64,000 nucleotides of DNA from positions 1,240,001 through 1,304,000 of the forward strand of contig AP031437.1 in the NCBI GenBank assembly GCA_042854365.1. The letters are read 5' to 3'. The notes below the pieces were generated by a model. That model was not told the DNA's origin. It was given only the letters and a program-made list of their open reading frames with translations, and searched no databases. Every line of letters begins with the position of its first letter. The first letter of the stretch is position 1. A program made the position numbers and the translations under genes. This document shows, one piece after another, positions 1-7,839 of the stretch. This DNA is from Anaeromassilibacillus sp001305115 (GTDB lineage Bacteria > Bacillota > Clostridia > Oscillospirales > Acutalibacteraceae).

Positions 1-702
1 ACAACGCGCGACGCTATTGATACTGAAGTGGAAAATGCTTATGGGCATTTTATTCTGATCGATACAGCAGGGCTACGCCGCCGCAATAAGGTGGATGATT
101 CCATTGAAAAATACAGTGTGATTCGTGCACAGATGGCGATCGAACGCGCAGACGTCTGTGTGATTATGATTGATGCAACGGTAGGGTTCACCGATCAGGA
201 TTCAAAGGTCGCAGGATTGGCTCACGAGGCTGGAAAGGGATGCGTCATTGCCGTCAATAAGTGGGATGCAGTGGAGAAGGACGGCAACACTATGACGGCT
301 TACCGCAAAAAGTTAGAGGAAGATTTCTCCTTTATGTCTTACGCGCCGTTTCTATTTTTATCGGCAAAGACAGGGCAGCGCATCGATCGTCTATTCGAGC
401 TGATTAAACATGTAGCCAATTCCAATGCTATGCGGATAGCGACGGGGATGCTCAATGACGTGTTAGCACAAGCTACGGCACGCGTACAGCCTCCTACAGA
501 TAAGGGCAAACGATTAAAGATCTATTATATGACCCAGGCTTCTACAAAGCCGCCGACATTTGTATGTTTTGTGAACTCGGCGGAGTTGTTCCATTTCTCC
601 TATCAGAGATATTTGGAAAACCGAATCCGTGAAACGTTTGGTTTGGAGGGCACTCCGGTGCGCTTCATTGTCCGCGAGCGCGGCGATAAATCATCTGTTT
701 AA
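1..702 (+). CDS. der: Ribosome-associated GTPase Der (EngA), 3' part
   Basis: Der is a double-GTPase needed for late 50S ribosome assembly. The frame is open at the window edge, so only the second G domain and the C-terminal KH-like domain are present. Visible are the switch I TTRD at the very start, G3 DTAG, G4 NKWD and G5 SAK, then the KH-like part ending at an ordinary stop. An ATG at 28 is internal, not the start. plsY follows 23 nt downstream, a common clostridial arrangement that suggests co-transcription. Confidence 0.95.
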   Translation, partial: TTRDAIDTEVENAYGHFILIDTAGLRRRNKVDDSIEKYSVIRAQMAIERADVCVIMIDATVGFTDQDSKVAGLAHEAGKGCVIAVNKWDAVEKDGNTMTAYRKKLEEDFSFMSYAPFLFLSAKTGQRIDRLFELIKHVANSNAMRIATGMLNDVLAQATARVQPPTDKGKRLKIYYMTQASTKPPTFVCFVNSAELFHFSYQRYLENRIRETFGLEGTPVRFIVRERGDKSSV

Positions 703-725
703 CGATTTTGTAGGAGGGACGATCC

Positions 726-1433
726 ATGAATCTTTTCATGAGCGCTGTTTTGCCGGCACTTTTGACAATGGTGATTGCCTATTTGCTGGGTAGTGTCAGC
801 TCTTCCATCATTTTTACCAAACTGTTCAGCCATCAGGATATTCGAAAGATGGGAAGCGGAAATGCTGGCACAACCAATGTTCTTCGGTCAGTAGGGGCGA
901 AGGCCGCGGCATGTACTTTTGTCTTTGACTTTGTCAAAGGTGTGTTGGCGGTCTTTATTGGAAAGTTGCTCTTTCAATATTTTGCCGCAGCATATCCATT
1001 AGCGGGAGTGTCCACATGGGAGTTTGTACAGTATGGCGCCTACTTGGCAGGAATTTTTTGCGTGTTGGGACATGATTTTCCAGTGTTCTTTGGATTTAAG
1101 GGAGGAAAGGGTGTTTTAACCAGCTGGGCGATTATTCTGCTGATCGATTGGCGTAGTTTTGTGTTTGTAATTGTTGTGTTTATTTTAGTGGTGTTGTTGA
1201 CAAGAATCGTCTCAGCAGGTTCTATCAGTGCAGGAATTGCGTTCCCGATCTGTACGTTTCTATTCAACTATCTTGTGGACCTCCGCATGTTTCAGATTGG
1301 CAGCCCGACGTACTGTGTTTTGAGCATGGTAGCAGCATTCTTCTTGGGAGGGCTGCTGGTATGGAAGCATCATGAAAACATTGCACGTTTGCGTGCAGGT
1401 ACAGAAAAGAAGCTCAGTGTGAAAAAGCATTGA
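726..1433 (+). CDS. plsY: Acyl-phosphate:glycerol-3-phosphate acyltransferase PlsY
   Basis: Multi-span membrane enzyme that moves an acyl group from acyl-phosphate to glycerol-3-phosphate, the first acylation in phospholipid synthesis. The 235-residue protein shows the family signature GSGNAGTTNVLR near residue 40, a second conserved GHDFPVFFGFKGGKG block around 117-131 and about five hydrophobic spans. A GGAGGGA Shine-Dalgarno lies just upstream of the ATG. Length is slightly above the usual 200 residues because of a longer N-terminal span and basic tail. It probably shares a transcript with der and ends at the hairpin at 1472-1512. Confidence 0.93.
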   Translation: MNLFMSAVLPALLTMVIAYLLGSVSSSIIFTKLFSHQDIRKMGSGNAGTTNVLRSVGAKAAACTFVFDFVKGVLAVFIGKLLFQYFAAAYPLAGVSTWEFVQYGAYLAGIFCVLGHDFPVFFGFKGGKGVLTSWAIILLIDWRSFVFVIVVFILVVLLTRIVSAGSISAGIAFPICTFLFNYLVDLRMFQIGSPTYCVLSMVAAFFLGGLLVWKHHENIARLRAGTEKKLSVKKH

Positions 1434-1471
1434 CGGCTTTGCAATCTCTACATAACAAAATGAAGAATCAA

Positions 1472-1512
1472 AGAGGCCGTGGAAACATCCGAACGATGTT
1501 TCCACGGCCTCT
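1472..1512. terminator. Long hairpin after plsY
   Basis: Perfect 17-bp stem (AGAGGCCGTGGAAACAT with its complement) around a 7-nt loop. There is no strong T-run on the plus side; the minus side has a T-rich tail. It probably ends plsY transcription and may also back up the rpmB terminator from the other side. Confidence 0.6.
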
Positions 1513-1536
1513 CTATGCAACTGATAGAAAACGAAA

Positions 1537-1562
1537 AAAGGAGTCCACCTCTGGACTCCTTT
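1537..1562 (-). terminator. Rho-independent terminator of rpmB
   Basis: On the minus strand AAGGAGTCCA, a 4-nt loop, TGGACTCCTT and then TTTTTT follow the rpmB stop codon: a textbook intrinsic terminator. Confidence 0.85.
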
Positions 1563-1579
1563 AAGCTTCTTTGTTCAGT

Positions 1580-1768
1580 TTAGACGGCACGGGTAACCTT
1601 GCCGGAACGCAAGCAACGGGTGCAGGCGTAAATACGCTTGGGGCTGCCATTTACAATCGCCTTCACACGACGAATGTTGGGCTTCCAAGTTCTGTTCGCA
1701 CGTCTGTGAGAATGAGAAACCTTGATACCGAAAGCAATATCCTTGCCACAAACATCACATTTTGCCAT
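1580..1768 (-). CDS. rpmB: 50S ribosomal protein L28
   Basis: 62-residue large-subunit protein. The start MAKCDVCGKD, the central NIRRVKA and the C-terminal YACTRCLRSGKV are typical of L28. Two CxxC pairs mark the zinc-binding (C+) form. It is transcribed alone, opposite to its neighbours, from the promoter at 1815-1843, with an AGGAGG-type ribosome site before the ATG. Confidence 0.96.
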   Translation of the reverse strand: MAKCDVCGKDIAFGIKVSHSHRRANRTWKPNIRRVKAIVNGSPKRIYACTRCLRSGKVTRAV

Positions 1769-1814
1769 GAGTCTGCACCTCCTTTAACGGGCTCATCAAA
1801 TTTGTAACAGTAGT

Positions 1815-1843
1815 ATTCTAGCAGATTCCTCTGGCAATTGCAA
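1815..1843 (-). promoter_or_regulatory. SigA-type promoter of rpmB
   Basis: On the minus strand TTGCAA (1843-1838), a 17-bp spacer and TAGAAT (1820-1815), about 45 nt upstream of the rpmB ATG. Confidence 0.65.
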
Positions 1844-1912
1844 GCTTTTTCGCAAGAATATTTCGCAAAACGGCAAACATTTCCACAAAATTGCGTGTCA
1901 ACCACCCATATC

Positions 1913-1941
1913 TTGTATTTTGCGGCCAAACGTATTATAAT
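1913..1941 (+). promoter_or_regulatory. SigA-type promoter before the M50 protease gene
   Basis: TTGTAT (1913-1918), 17-bp spacer, TATAAT (1936-1941). It predicts a transcript starting near 1948, leaving an unusually long leader of about 195 nt before the ATG at 2143. Confidence 0.6.
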
Positions 1942-1947
1942 GAAACG

Positions 1948-2142
1948 ACAAAAATGTGATGCCTGCGGGTAGGTCCTTTTTAAACCAATACTTTTCTGTA
2001 CAGAGAAGGGTAGGGGCCCTGCGGAGGGAATCACAGGGTTTTAATTAGATGCATCGTTGTTTGGCGATGAAACTGGAAATCACGGTTTGAATGTTGGTTT
2101 TCCGCTGGGCGGAGCTACAATGGAAAAAGGGAGCGTGTTTTT
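1948..2142 (+). ncRNA. Long leader or candidate small structured RNA, unidentified
   Basis: The 195 nt between the promoter at 1913-1941 and the protease ATG hold no credible ORF. G/C-rich blocks (CCTGCGGG, GGGGCCC, CTGCGG) alternate with A/T stretches and could fold back on each other. It could be a riboswitch-like leader or an independent RNA such as 6S. I could not match it to a family by eye, so the identity is open. Confidence 0.25.
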
Positions 2143-2835
2143 ATGCTGTTTAGTGTCATTCGCTCGTTGTTCAGCGGAGGTTCCGTTGACTTTATGAGCA
2201 TCTTAATGCAGATTGTGGCGGTATTGTTCGTCATCTTCTGTATTTTACCTCTGCACGAATTTGCCCATGGATGGGTGGCTTATAAGCTTGGCGACAATAC
2301 AGCAAAATATCAGGGGCGTTTGACGTTTAACCCGATTGCGAGTGTTGACCCAATGGGCGCGTTGTTCCTGTTGCTTTTTGGTTTTGGTTGGGCAAAGCCT
2401 GTTCCAGTGAATCCAAATAATTTTAAGAATCCCAAACGTGGAATGGCGATCACAGCGTTGGCAGGTCCAATATCCAATTTGCTGGCTTCCTTGATTGGCG
2501 CTTTGATTTATATCGGTGTCTTGCTGGCGACCAATTTTGGTGCACCGACTTTTGTATGGGTTTTCTTTCAGTATTATATTATCATCAACGTTGGGTTGGC
2601 GGTGTTCAATCTGTTGCCCATTCCCCCGCTCGATGGATCACGGATTGTGGGTGCATTTCTCTCGGATCGGGCGCTTTACAGTTATTACCGGTATCAAAAT
2701 ATGATTATGATGATTCTGATGCTGGTCCTTTTTACGGGGTTGTTGGATGGGCCCATCGGATTCCTACAAAATATCTGTTACAATGGAGTTATGTGGTTGG
2801 CAGAACTTCCCTATCAGCTTTTGGGGTTGTTATAA
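2143..2835 (+). CDS. Site-2 protease family (M50) membrane zinc metalloprotease
   Basis: A 230-residue integral membrane protein of the rhomboid-unrelated S2P/M50 family. The zinc site HEFAHGW is at residues 38-44 (ligands H38 and H42, catalytic E39), and the second motif NLLPIPPLDG near residue 159 supplies the third ligand Asp. Several hydrophobic spans surround both motifs. This short form without PDZ domain is common directly upstream of scpA in clostridia, and here scpA follows 12 nt later. The substrate is not known. Confidence 0.88.
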   Translation: MLFSVIRSLFSGGSVDFMSILMQIVAVLFVIFCILPLHEFAHGWVAYKLGDNTAKYQGRLTFNPIASVDPMGALFLLLFGFGWAKPVPVNPNNFKNPKRGMAITALAGPISNLLASLIGALIYIGVLLATNFGAPTFVWVFFQYYIIINVGLAVFNLLPIPPLDGSRIVGAFLSDRALYSYYRYQNMIMMILMLVLFTGLLDGPIGFLQNICYNGVMWLAELPYQLLGLL

Positions 2836-2847
2836 TACGGGGGAGCC

Positions 2848-3588
2848 ATGGAAAAGCTATCCTATAAGTTGGAGACGTTTGAGGGGCCCTTGGATCTCCT
2901 GCTCTATCTGATTACCAAGAATAAGCTCGATATTTGCGATATTCAGATTTCAGAGCTTTTAGATCAATATATGGAGCAGATCAATGCCATGCAGGAAGCT
3001 GATATGGACATTGCCAGTGAGTTTTTAGAGATGGCCGCCCGCTTGGTATACATGAAAACGGTTTCACTTCTTCCAAAACATGAGGAGATGGAGGCACTCC
3101 GGCAAGAGTTGACCGGTCAGTTGCTTGAATATCAGGAGTGCAAGCAAGTGGCGGCGCAATTGACAGAGCGGTTTAATTATAATATTTATGTGCGAGAACC
3201 AGCTGAAGTGGAACCGGATAAGAGCTATAAACGGCATCATGATCCCCGGGAGATATTGGCAGCTTACTTGAGTGCGGCAGGGCGGGGAAAGCGGGTGTTG
3301 CCGCCTTCGCCACAGTCGTTTTCTGGAATTGTTACCCACCGGATTGTGTCCGTTACTTCACAGATTGTCTACGTACTTCGAAGATTGTGGAAAGTGAAAT
3401 CCATTGCGTACGAGAGCTTGTTTGTTGAAAAGCGGGAAAAGTCCGATCTGGTGGCAACCTTTTTGGCGGTACTGGAACTTGTCAAGGGGAAACGCGTGCG
3501 TATTGAAGGAGAAGGCGAAGCGGCTACAGTAAATTTGATGGATGGCGGTGAACGGCATTGGAAATCAAAAAGATCCGAGGAGCAATAG
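2848..3588 (+). CDS. scpA: Segregation and condensation protein A
   Basis: Kleisin subunit that bridges the SMC head domains in the bacterial condensin complex. 246 residues, starting with the family hallmark LETFEGPLDLLLYLI and followed by the helical N-terminal domain and a C-terminal winged-helix part that binds SMC. The gene overlaps scpB by 31 nt, so the partner subunits are translationally coupled. Confidence 0.94.
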   Translation: MEKLSYKLETFEGPLDLLLYLITKNKLDICDIQISELLDQYMEQINAMQEADMDIASEFLEMAARLVYMKTVSLLPKHEEMEALRQELTGQLLEYQECKQVAAQLTERFNYNIYVREPAEVEPDKSYKRHHDPREILAAYLSAAGRGKRVLPPSPQSFSGIVTHRIVSVTSQIVYVLRRLWKVKSIAYESLFVEKREKSDLVATFLAVLELVKGKRVRIEGEGEAATVNLMDGGERHWKSKRSEEQ

Positions 3589-4112
3589 AGGCAATCCTCT
3601 TTGCCAGCGGGGATTCGGTTTCGACGGACCGCGTGGCCCAGGTGCTTTCTTTGGACCGGGCGACCGCAGCCAAGCTTTTGCAAAGTGTGATGGATGATTT
3701 TAATAAGGAGGATGGCGGGGTCCGCATTGTGAAATTGGAGGATTCTTACCAGATGTGTAGCAATCCCATCTATGCGGAGGAGATTCGTCAAGCGCTGGAT
3801 CTTCATAGAAATACACCGCTTTCACAGGCCGCGATGGAGGTATTGGCGATTGTCGCCTATAATCAGCCGGTGACAAAGGCGTTTGTGGAGCAGATCCGGG
3901 GTGTGGACTGCTCTGGCGTGTTGGGAAGTTTAACAGCAAAAGGGCTGATTGAGGAACGCGGGAGGTTGGAGTTACCAGGACGGCCTTTGCTCTATGGGAC
4001 GACGTCTGACTTTTTGCGGTGCCTCAATATCTCTTCCCTCAACGAACTTCCACCCTTGCCACATAAGAAGGAGGAGTCTGAGAAGGAGCGTGAGGGGGAA
4101 GATGAAAGCTAA
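3558..4112 (+). CDS. scpB: Segregation and condensation protein B
   Basis: Winged-helix partner of ScpA in the SMC complex. 184 residues; recognised by IRGAIEAILFASGDSVSTDRVAQVL at the start (given here only as a description of the start) and by AIVAYNQPVTKAFVEQIRGVD in the second winged helix. The start is a TTG at 3558 inside the end of scpA, as no ATG or GTG is available in frame before the conserved part. The acidic Lys/Glu-rich tail is unstructured, as in other family members. Confidence 0.93.
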   Translation: MEIKKIRGAIEAILFASGDSVSTDRVAQVLSLDRATAAKLLQSVMDDFNKEDGGVRIVKLEDSYQMCSNPIYAEEIRQALDLHRNTPLSQAAMEVLAIVAYNQPVTKAFVEQIRGVDCSGVLGSLTAKGLIEERGRLELPGRPLLYGTTSDFLRCLNISSLNELPPLPHKKEESEKEREGEDES

Positions 4113-4124
4113 GGGGGCGCGTCT

Positions 4125-4754
4125 ATGACGGCTTTGTGGATTAGCCTTGGAATCTTATTGGGGCTGCTTTTTCTTATGATCTGTCCGGTGGCGGTTACGG
4201 CGGCCTTTCGGGAGAAGCTGGAGATCAAGGTGCGCTATTTGTGCTTTACTTATCAAGTGGCGCCACAGAAAAAAAAGCCGAAAAAAGCTAAACAGAAACA
4301 ACCAGAATCGAAGAAAAAGGAGCCACAGGAACACAAGAAATCAAAATTTCAGGAAATACTGGAACAGAAGGGTATTTCAGGTTTGTTGGAACTCCTCCGT
4401 CAAGTTGGCGAAGTAGCGGTGGGAGTGGCTCGCAAGCTTTTTTCACATCTAGTCGTGACGCGCCTGCATTTAGAAATTGTGGTGGCAGACGAGGATGCCG
4501 CGCAGGCTGCCCTGCATTATGGTTATGTATGTGGTGTAGTCTGTACGGCGTTGAGCGTTTTCTTGCAAAACAGTGTCTGTAAACGTTACCATGTGCAAAT
4601 CACACCGGATTTTGATCGGAAAGAGAGTCGTGCTGTTCTGGAATTTCAGGCGCGTATCCGGCTTCTCTTTTTAATCACAAGCAGTTTAAGCGCTTTTTGG
4701 CATTTTATCCAGATTCAAAAGGATAGTGGACAAGCGGCACAGCGCGCGTCATAA
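4125..4754 (+). CDS. DUF2953 membrane-anchored protein
   Basis: 209 residues: an N-terminal membrane span (about 5-27), a Lys/Gln/Glu-rich linker (about 48-75) and a C-terminal domain with another hydrophobic segment. This layout and the position between scpB and a gerW homologue match the DUF2953 family of spore-forming Firmicutes. The function of the family is not established; genomic linkage suggests a role in sporulation. It starts 12 nt after scpB. Confidence 0.75.
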   Translation: MTALWISLGILLGLLFLMICPVAVTAAFREKLEIKVRYLCFTYQVAPQKKKPKKAKQKQPESKKKEPQEHKKSKFQEILEQKGISGLLELLRQVGEVAVGVARKLFSHLVVTRLHLEIVVADEDAAQAALHYGYVCGVVCTALSVFLQNSVCKRYHVQITPDFDRKESRAVLEFQARIRLLFLITSSLSAFWHFIQIQKDSGQAAQRAS

Positions 4755-4840
4755 AGCTGGAGTTACCCGTGGAGAATAAACGCCGTGTGCCATAGAAATA
4801 CAAGGATTATAACCATATTGAAAAAGGCGGTGTATCAAAC

Positions 4841-5266
4841 ATGAGTGACCATCCGATCGAAGGTATGATGAATACCACCTTGGAAAAAATTAAGCAGATG
4901 GTGGATGTCAATTCCATTGTTGGAGATCCGATTACAGCCCCGGACGGCACCATCATCATCCCCATTTCCAAGATCTCTTATGGCTTTGCATCCGGAGGTT
5001 CGGATTTCCCTTCTAAAGTGCAAAGTACCAAGGAGTTTTTTGGAGGTGGTACCGGCGCAGGAATCTCTATAAATCCGATCGCATTTCTGACGATTTCCAA
5101 TGGGAATGTGAAACTTTTACAGATTGATCCGTACAACAGCTCGGCTGACCGGATTGTCGGTATGGTGCCGGACGTTGTGGACAAGATCAGCGGCCTTGTC
5201 AGCAAAAAGAGTGAGGAAAAGAAAGCGAAAAAATCGGAAACTTCCGCAGAATCCCCGGCAGAATAA
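4841..5266 (+). CDS. ytfJ: Sporulation protein GerW/YtfJ family
   Basis: 141-residue protein. The N-terminal part (MNTTLEKIKQMVDVNSIVGDPI, described only by its opening) and the block IIPISKISYGFASGGSDF are typical of the YtfJ/GerW family, which in Bacillus subtilis is made in the forespore and is needed for proper germination. A Gly-rich middle (GGGTGAGISINPIAFL) and a Lys/Glu-rich tail follow. The pairing with an upstream DUF2953 gene is conserved. A hairpin directly after the stop probably acts as terminator. Confidence 0.88.
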   Translation: MSDHPIEGMMNTTLEKIKQMVDVNSIVGDPITAPDGTIIIPISKISYGFASGGSDFPSKVQSTKEFFGGGTGAGISINPIAFLTISNGNVKLLQIDPYNSSADRIVGMVPDVVDKISGLVSKKSEEKKAKKSETSAESPAE

Positions 5267-5283
5267 AATCGAATACTAAAATG

Positions 5284-5325
5284 AGCAGCCGCCTGCATAT
5301 ACCTTTTATGGGCAGGTGGTTGCTT
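5284..5325 (+). terminator. Hairpin between gerW and dacF that covers the dacF start
   Basis: GCAGCCGCCTGC at 5285 pairs with GCAGGTGGTTGC ending at 5323 around a 13-nt loop, followed by TTTGTG. It looks like an intrinsic terminator for gerW, but its 3' arm contains the ribosome site and possible start codons of dacF. Confidence 0.55.
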
Positions 5326-6479
5326 TGTGTAAAAAATCAATTTGTTTTCTCTTGGCAGGTGCTTTCATTTTTTGGATGTCTGTCCGCGTTGCGCCGGTTG
5401 CATATGCAGTAGGGGAACCTCAGGTATCAGCCCAGGCGGCAATTCTTATCCATGCAGACAGCGGGCAGGTGCTCTATGAGAAAAATGCGGACGAACAGCG
5501 TTCGATGGCTAGCACAACTAAGATTATGACAGCCTTAATCGCTTTGGAGACAGCTGCAGCAAATGACCCAGTGGTCACGATCACCGAACCGATGGTGCGA
5601 GTGGAGGGGTCTTCCATGGGGTTGCAGCCTGGGGATCGCCTGACGCTGAAAAGCCTGGCGGCTGGGATGTTGATTGTCTCCGGAAATGATGCAGCAAATT
5701 CAGTGGCAATTGCGGTGGCTGGTTCGACGGAAGCTTTTGCAGAGAAAATGAATCTGCGTGCCCAAGAGCTGGGCATGGAACATACGCATTTTGTTACGCC
5801 TTCGGGGTTGGACGATGAAGCGCATTATTCCACCGCGCGCGATATGGCAACATTGGCTGCTGCGGCAATGAAAAATCCCGATTTCGCGGCCATCGTGGGG
5901 CAAAAGGCGATGAACATTTCCTTTGTCTCGCCGGAGCAGACCCGGCGGTATACCAATCATAATAAGCTGTTGAGCATGTATGAGGGCTGTATTGGTGTAA
6001 AAACAGGGTTTACAAAGAAATCGGGCCGTTGTCTGGTTTCAGCGGCGGAACGCGATGGGGTGCGCCTGATCGCAGTAACTTTGAACGCTCCGGACGATTG
6101 GAACGATCATATTGCTCTGATGGATTATGGATTCACTCAGTTGGAATCCTTTCCGGTAGACGACAGTGGTTATTGTGTCGCCTTGCCGGTCACCGGCGGG
6201 TTGACTTCCACTGTGCAGGTACAAGGAACCAGGGGAGAAACGGTCGTGATTCCGCGGGGGGCAGCGGCACGCGTTGAGCGTCTTGTAGAGTTACCGCGCT
6301 TTGTATATGCACCCGTGATGGAACAGCAAGCGGTTGGACGGGTACGTTATGTATTGGACGGCCAAACGATTGCAGAGACGGCGCTACTTGCGCAAGCGTG
6401 TGCGGAACAGCCTCCCCAGGAGAAACCTTTCTGGGAGCAGGTATGGGAGTCCATACGGAGTCTGTTTCAGATGGATTGA
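5316..6479 (+). CDS. Serine D-alanyl-D-alanine carboxypeptidase (PBP5/DacF type, S11)
   Basis: Exported enzyme that trims the terminal D-Ala of peptidoglycan pentapeptides. Hydrophobic signal sequence at about residues 6-30 ending in YAVG, then the penicillin-binding triad: STTK with the catalytic Ser (about residue 66), SGND (SxN) near 122 and KTGFT near 227. A C-terminal beta domain (about 285-360) and a short amphipathic tail with Trp pairs suggest peripheral membrane anchoring. The start is uncertain: GTG at 5316 or TTG at 5325, both within a hairpin. In spore formers this class adjusts spore cortex cross-linking, fitting the gerW neighbour. Confidence 0.92.
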   Translation: MVALCKKSICFLLAGAFIFWMSVRVAPVAYAVGEPQVSAQAAILIHADSGQVLYEKNADEQRSMASTTKIMTALIALETAAANDPVVTITEPMVRVEGSSMGLQPGDRLTLKSLAAGMLIVSGNDAANSVAIAVAGSTEAFAEKMNLRAQELGMEHTHFVTPSGLDDEAHYSTARDMATLAAAAMKNPDFAAIVGQKAMNISFVSPEQTRRYTNHNKLLSMYEGCIGVKTGFTKKSGRCLVSAAERDGVRLIAVTLNAPDDWNDHIALMDYGFTQLESFPVDDSGYCVALPVTGGLTSTVQVQGTRGETVVIPRGAAARVERLVELPRFVYAPVMEQQAVGRVRYVLDGQTIAETALLAQACAEQPPQEKPFWEQVWESIRSLFQMD

Positions 6480-6504
6480 GAAATAACAAAAGGATGTTGA
6501 ATGG

Positions 6505-7389
6505 ATGGCTAAAGAAATAAGATTACAGAAAATGCTCGCCGACTGCGGCATTGCTTCTCGCCGTAAGGCGGAGGAAATGATTGCAGCCGGCGAGGTGCGC
6601 GTCAACGGAAGCATTGCAAAGGTCGGGGATAAGGTGGACCCGAAGAAAGACAAGGTCACAGTAAAGGGGAAACCGGTGGAATCCCGTGCACAGGACGTAT
6701 ACATTATGCTTCACAAGCCACGCGGTTTTATCACAACTATGAACGATGAGATGGACCGGAAATGTGTGGCAGAGCTGGTTCGGGAGATCCCTGAACGAAT
6801 TTATCCGGTGGGCCGGCTGGATCGGGATTCCGAGGGGCTCCTTCTAATGACAAACGACGGTGCATTCGCCAATGCGATGATGCATCCTTCTAAGCATGTG
6901 CCCAAAACATATCGGGTGACAGTACGTCCTTCCATTACGGAGGATCAACTCACCCAGATGGCAGTGGGAATTGAGATCGAGGGAAGAAAGACGGCGCCCG
7001 CCGATGTACGCGTGTTGTCCCAGGAACCGGGACGAGTCGTGCTGGAGATGGTGCTGCACGAGGGGCGCAATCGTGAGATTCGAAAAATGTGTGAGGCACT
7101 GGGCCTTGAAGTTGCGCGTTTAAAGCGGATCGCCATCGGCCCCGTACGCCTGGGGATGCTTCAGCCGGGAAAATGGCGGGAGCTCACCGGAGAAGAAGTG
7201 AAGCGTTTAATGGCTGGAGCGAAGTCGGACAAGCATGTCCAGCAAACTCAAATAAACCGGAAAGGGGAAGCAAAACATGATTACTATTCTTCCACTACAA
7301 GATTCCAAACGGGTGGAGGCAGTGTTGGAAGATCTGCCGGACAGAGGGGACAACGCCGCCGTTTTGGTAATGGGCGATCCGATAGATGA
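6505..7389 (+). CDS. rluB: rRNA pseudouridine synthase, RsuA/RluB family
   Basis: Converts a uridine in rRNA to pseudouridine. N-terminal S4 RNA-binding domain (about 5-50: RLQKMLADCGIASRR) and a catalytic domain with RLDRDSEGLLL, where D106 is the nucleophile, then GRNREIRKM near 185. The family usually ends near residue 245. Here about 45 extra residues of low-complexity Gly/Arg/Gln sequence follow and run 113 nt into the next gene in another frame, so the tail may be a lost stop codon. Confidence 0.92.
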   Translation: MAKEIRLQKMLADCGIASRRKAEEMIAAGEVRVNGSIAKVGDKVDPKKDKVTVKGKPVESRAQDVYIMLHKPRGFITTMNDEMDRKCVAELVREIPERIYPVGRLDRDSEGLLLMTNDGAFANAMMHPSKHVPKTYRVTVRPSITEDQLTQMAVGIEIEGRKTAPADVRVLSQEPGRVVLEMVLHEGRNREIRKMCEALGLEVARLKRIAIGPVRLGMLQPGKWRELTGEEVKRLMAGAKSDKHVQQTQINRKGEAKHDYYSSTTRFQTGGGSVGRSAGQRGQRRRFGNGRSDR

Positions 7390-7666
7390 GCTGGGTTATG
7401 TAGCGGTGGATATGAAGGATTCCGTTCTGCGGATGCGTAAAATGGAAGTATTCGGCTCAAATTTGGAACAGCCGGATCTGAACGCTCGCGTTTGTTCAGA
7501 CAGCTTGATGCGGGCCGCTGCATCCTATGGCGCCAATAAAGGGGCCTATCGCATAGAAACAGAGATTCCGGGTCTGGGGACGCTTTTGAAGGGAGTCGGT
7601 TTTCTTCCTGAAGGAAAAAAGTTTGTTTGTGACTTGTCAAAGATTGTGAAAATCTGTAAAGATTGA
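7277..7666 (+). CDS. Small GNAT-like protein
   Basis: 129 residues. The central part (RVCSDSLMRAAASYGANKGAYR) followed by LGTLLKGVGF resembles the second half of GNAT acyltransferases, where a helix after the acetyl-CoA site leads to a final GF strand, but no complete Q/RxxGxG/A motif is visible. A good ribosome site (GGAAAGGGGAAG) lies just before the ATG. It overlaps the rluB tail by 113 nt. The true fold and substrate are unproven. Confidence 0.55.
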   Translation: MITILPLQDSKRVEAVLEDLPDRGDNAAVLVMGDPIDELGYVAVDMKDSVLRMRKMEVFGSNLEQPDLNARVCSDSLMRAAASYGANKGAYRIETEIPGLGTLLKGVGFLPEGKKFVCDLSKIVKICKD

Positions 7667-7688
7667 GGATGAATTCCCGAAGAAACTC

Positions 7689-7717
7689 TTGTCAAGACTT
7701 TTGGAATATATTATAAT
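7689..7717 (+). promoter_or_regulatory. SigA-type promoter of the biotin carboxyltransferase operon
   Basis: TTGTCA (7689-7694), 17-bp spacer, TATAAT (7712-7717). The predicted leader to the ATG at 7840 is about 115 nt, A/T-rich at first. Confidence 0.65.
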
Positions 7718-7839
7718 GAAAACAATTGTGATAATCTATTTATTGCGATAACTTTTCATTGTATTTTTCAACTGTTTATTCACCGAATCGGTGGACAAGC
7801 AGAGTAGCACCCAACCGATAGAATGGAGGAATTATCATC

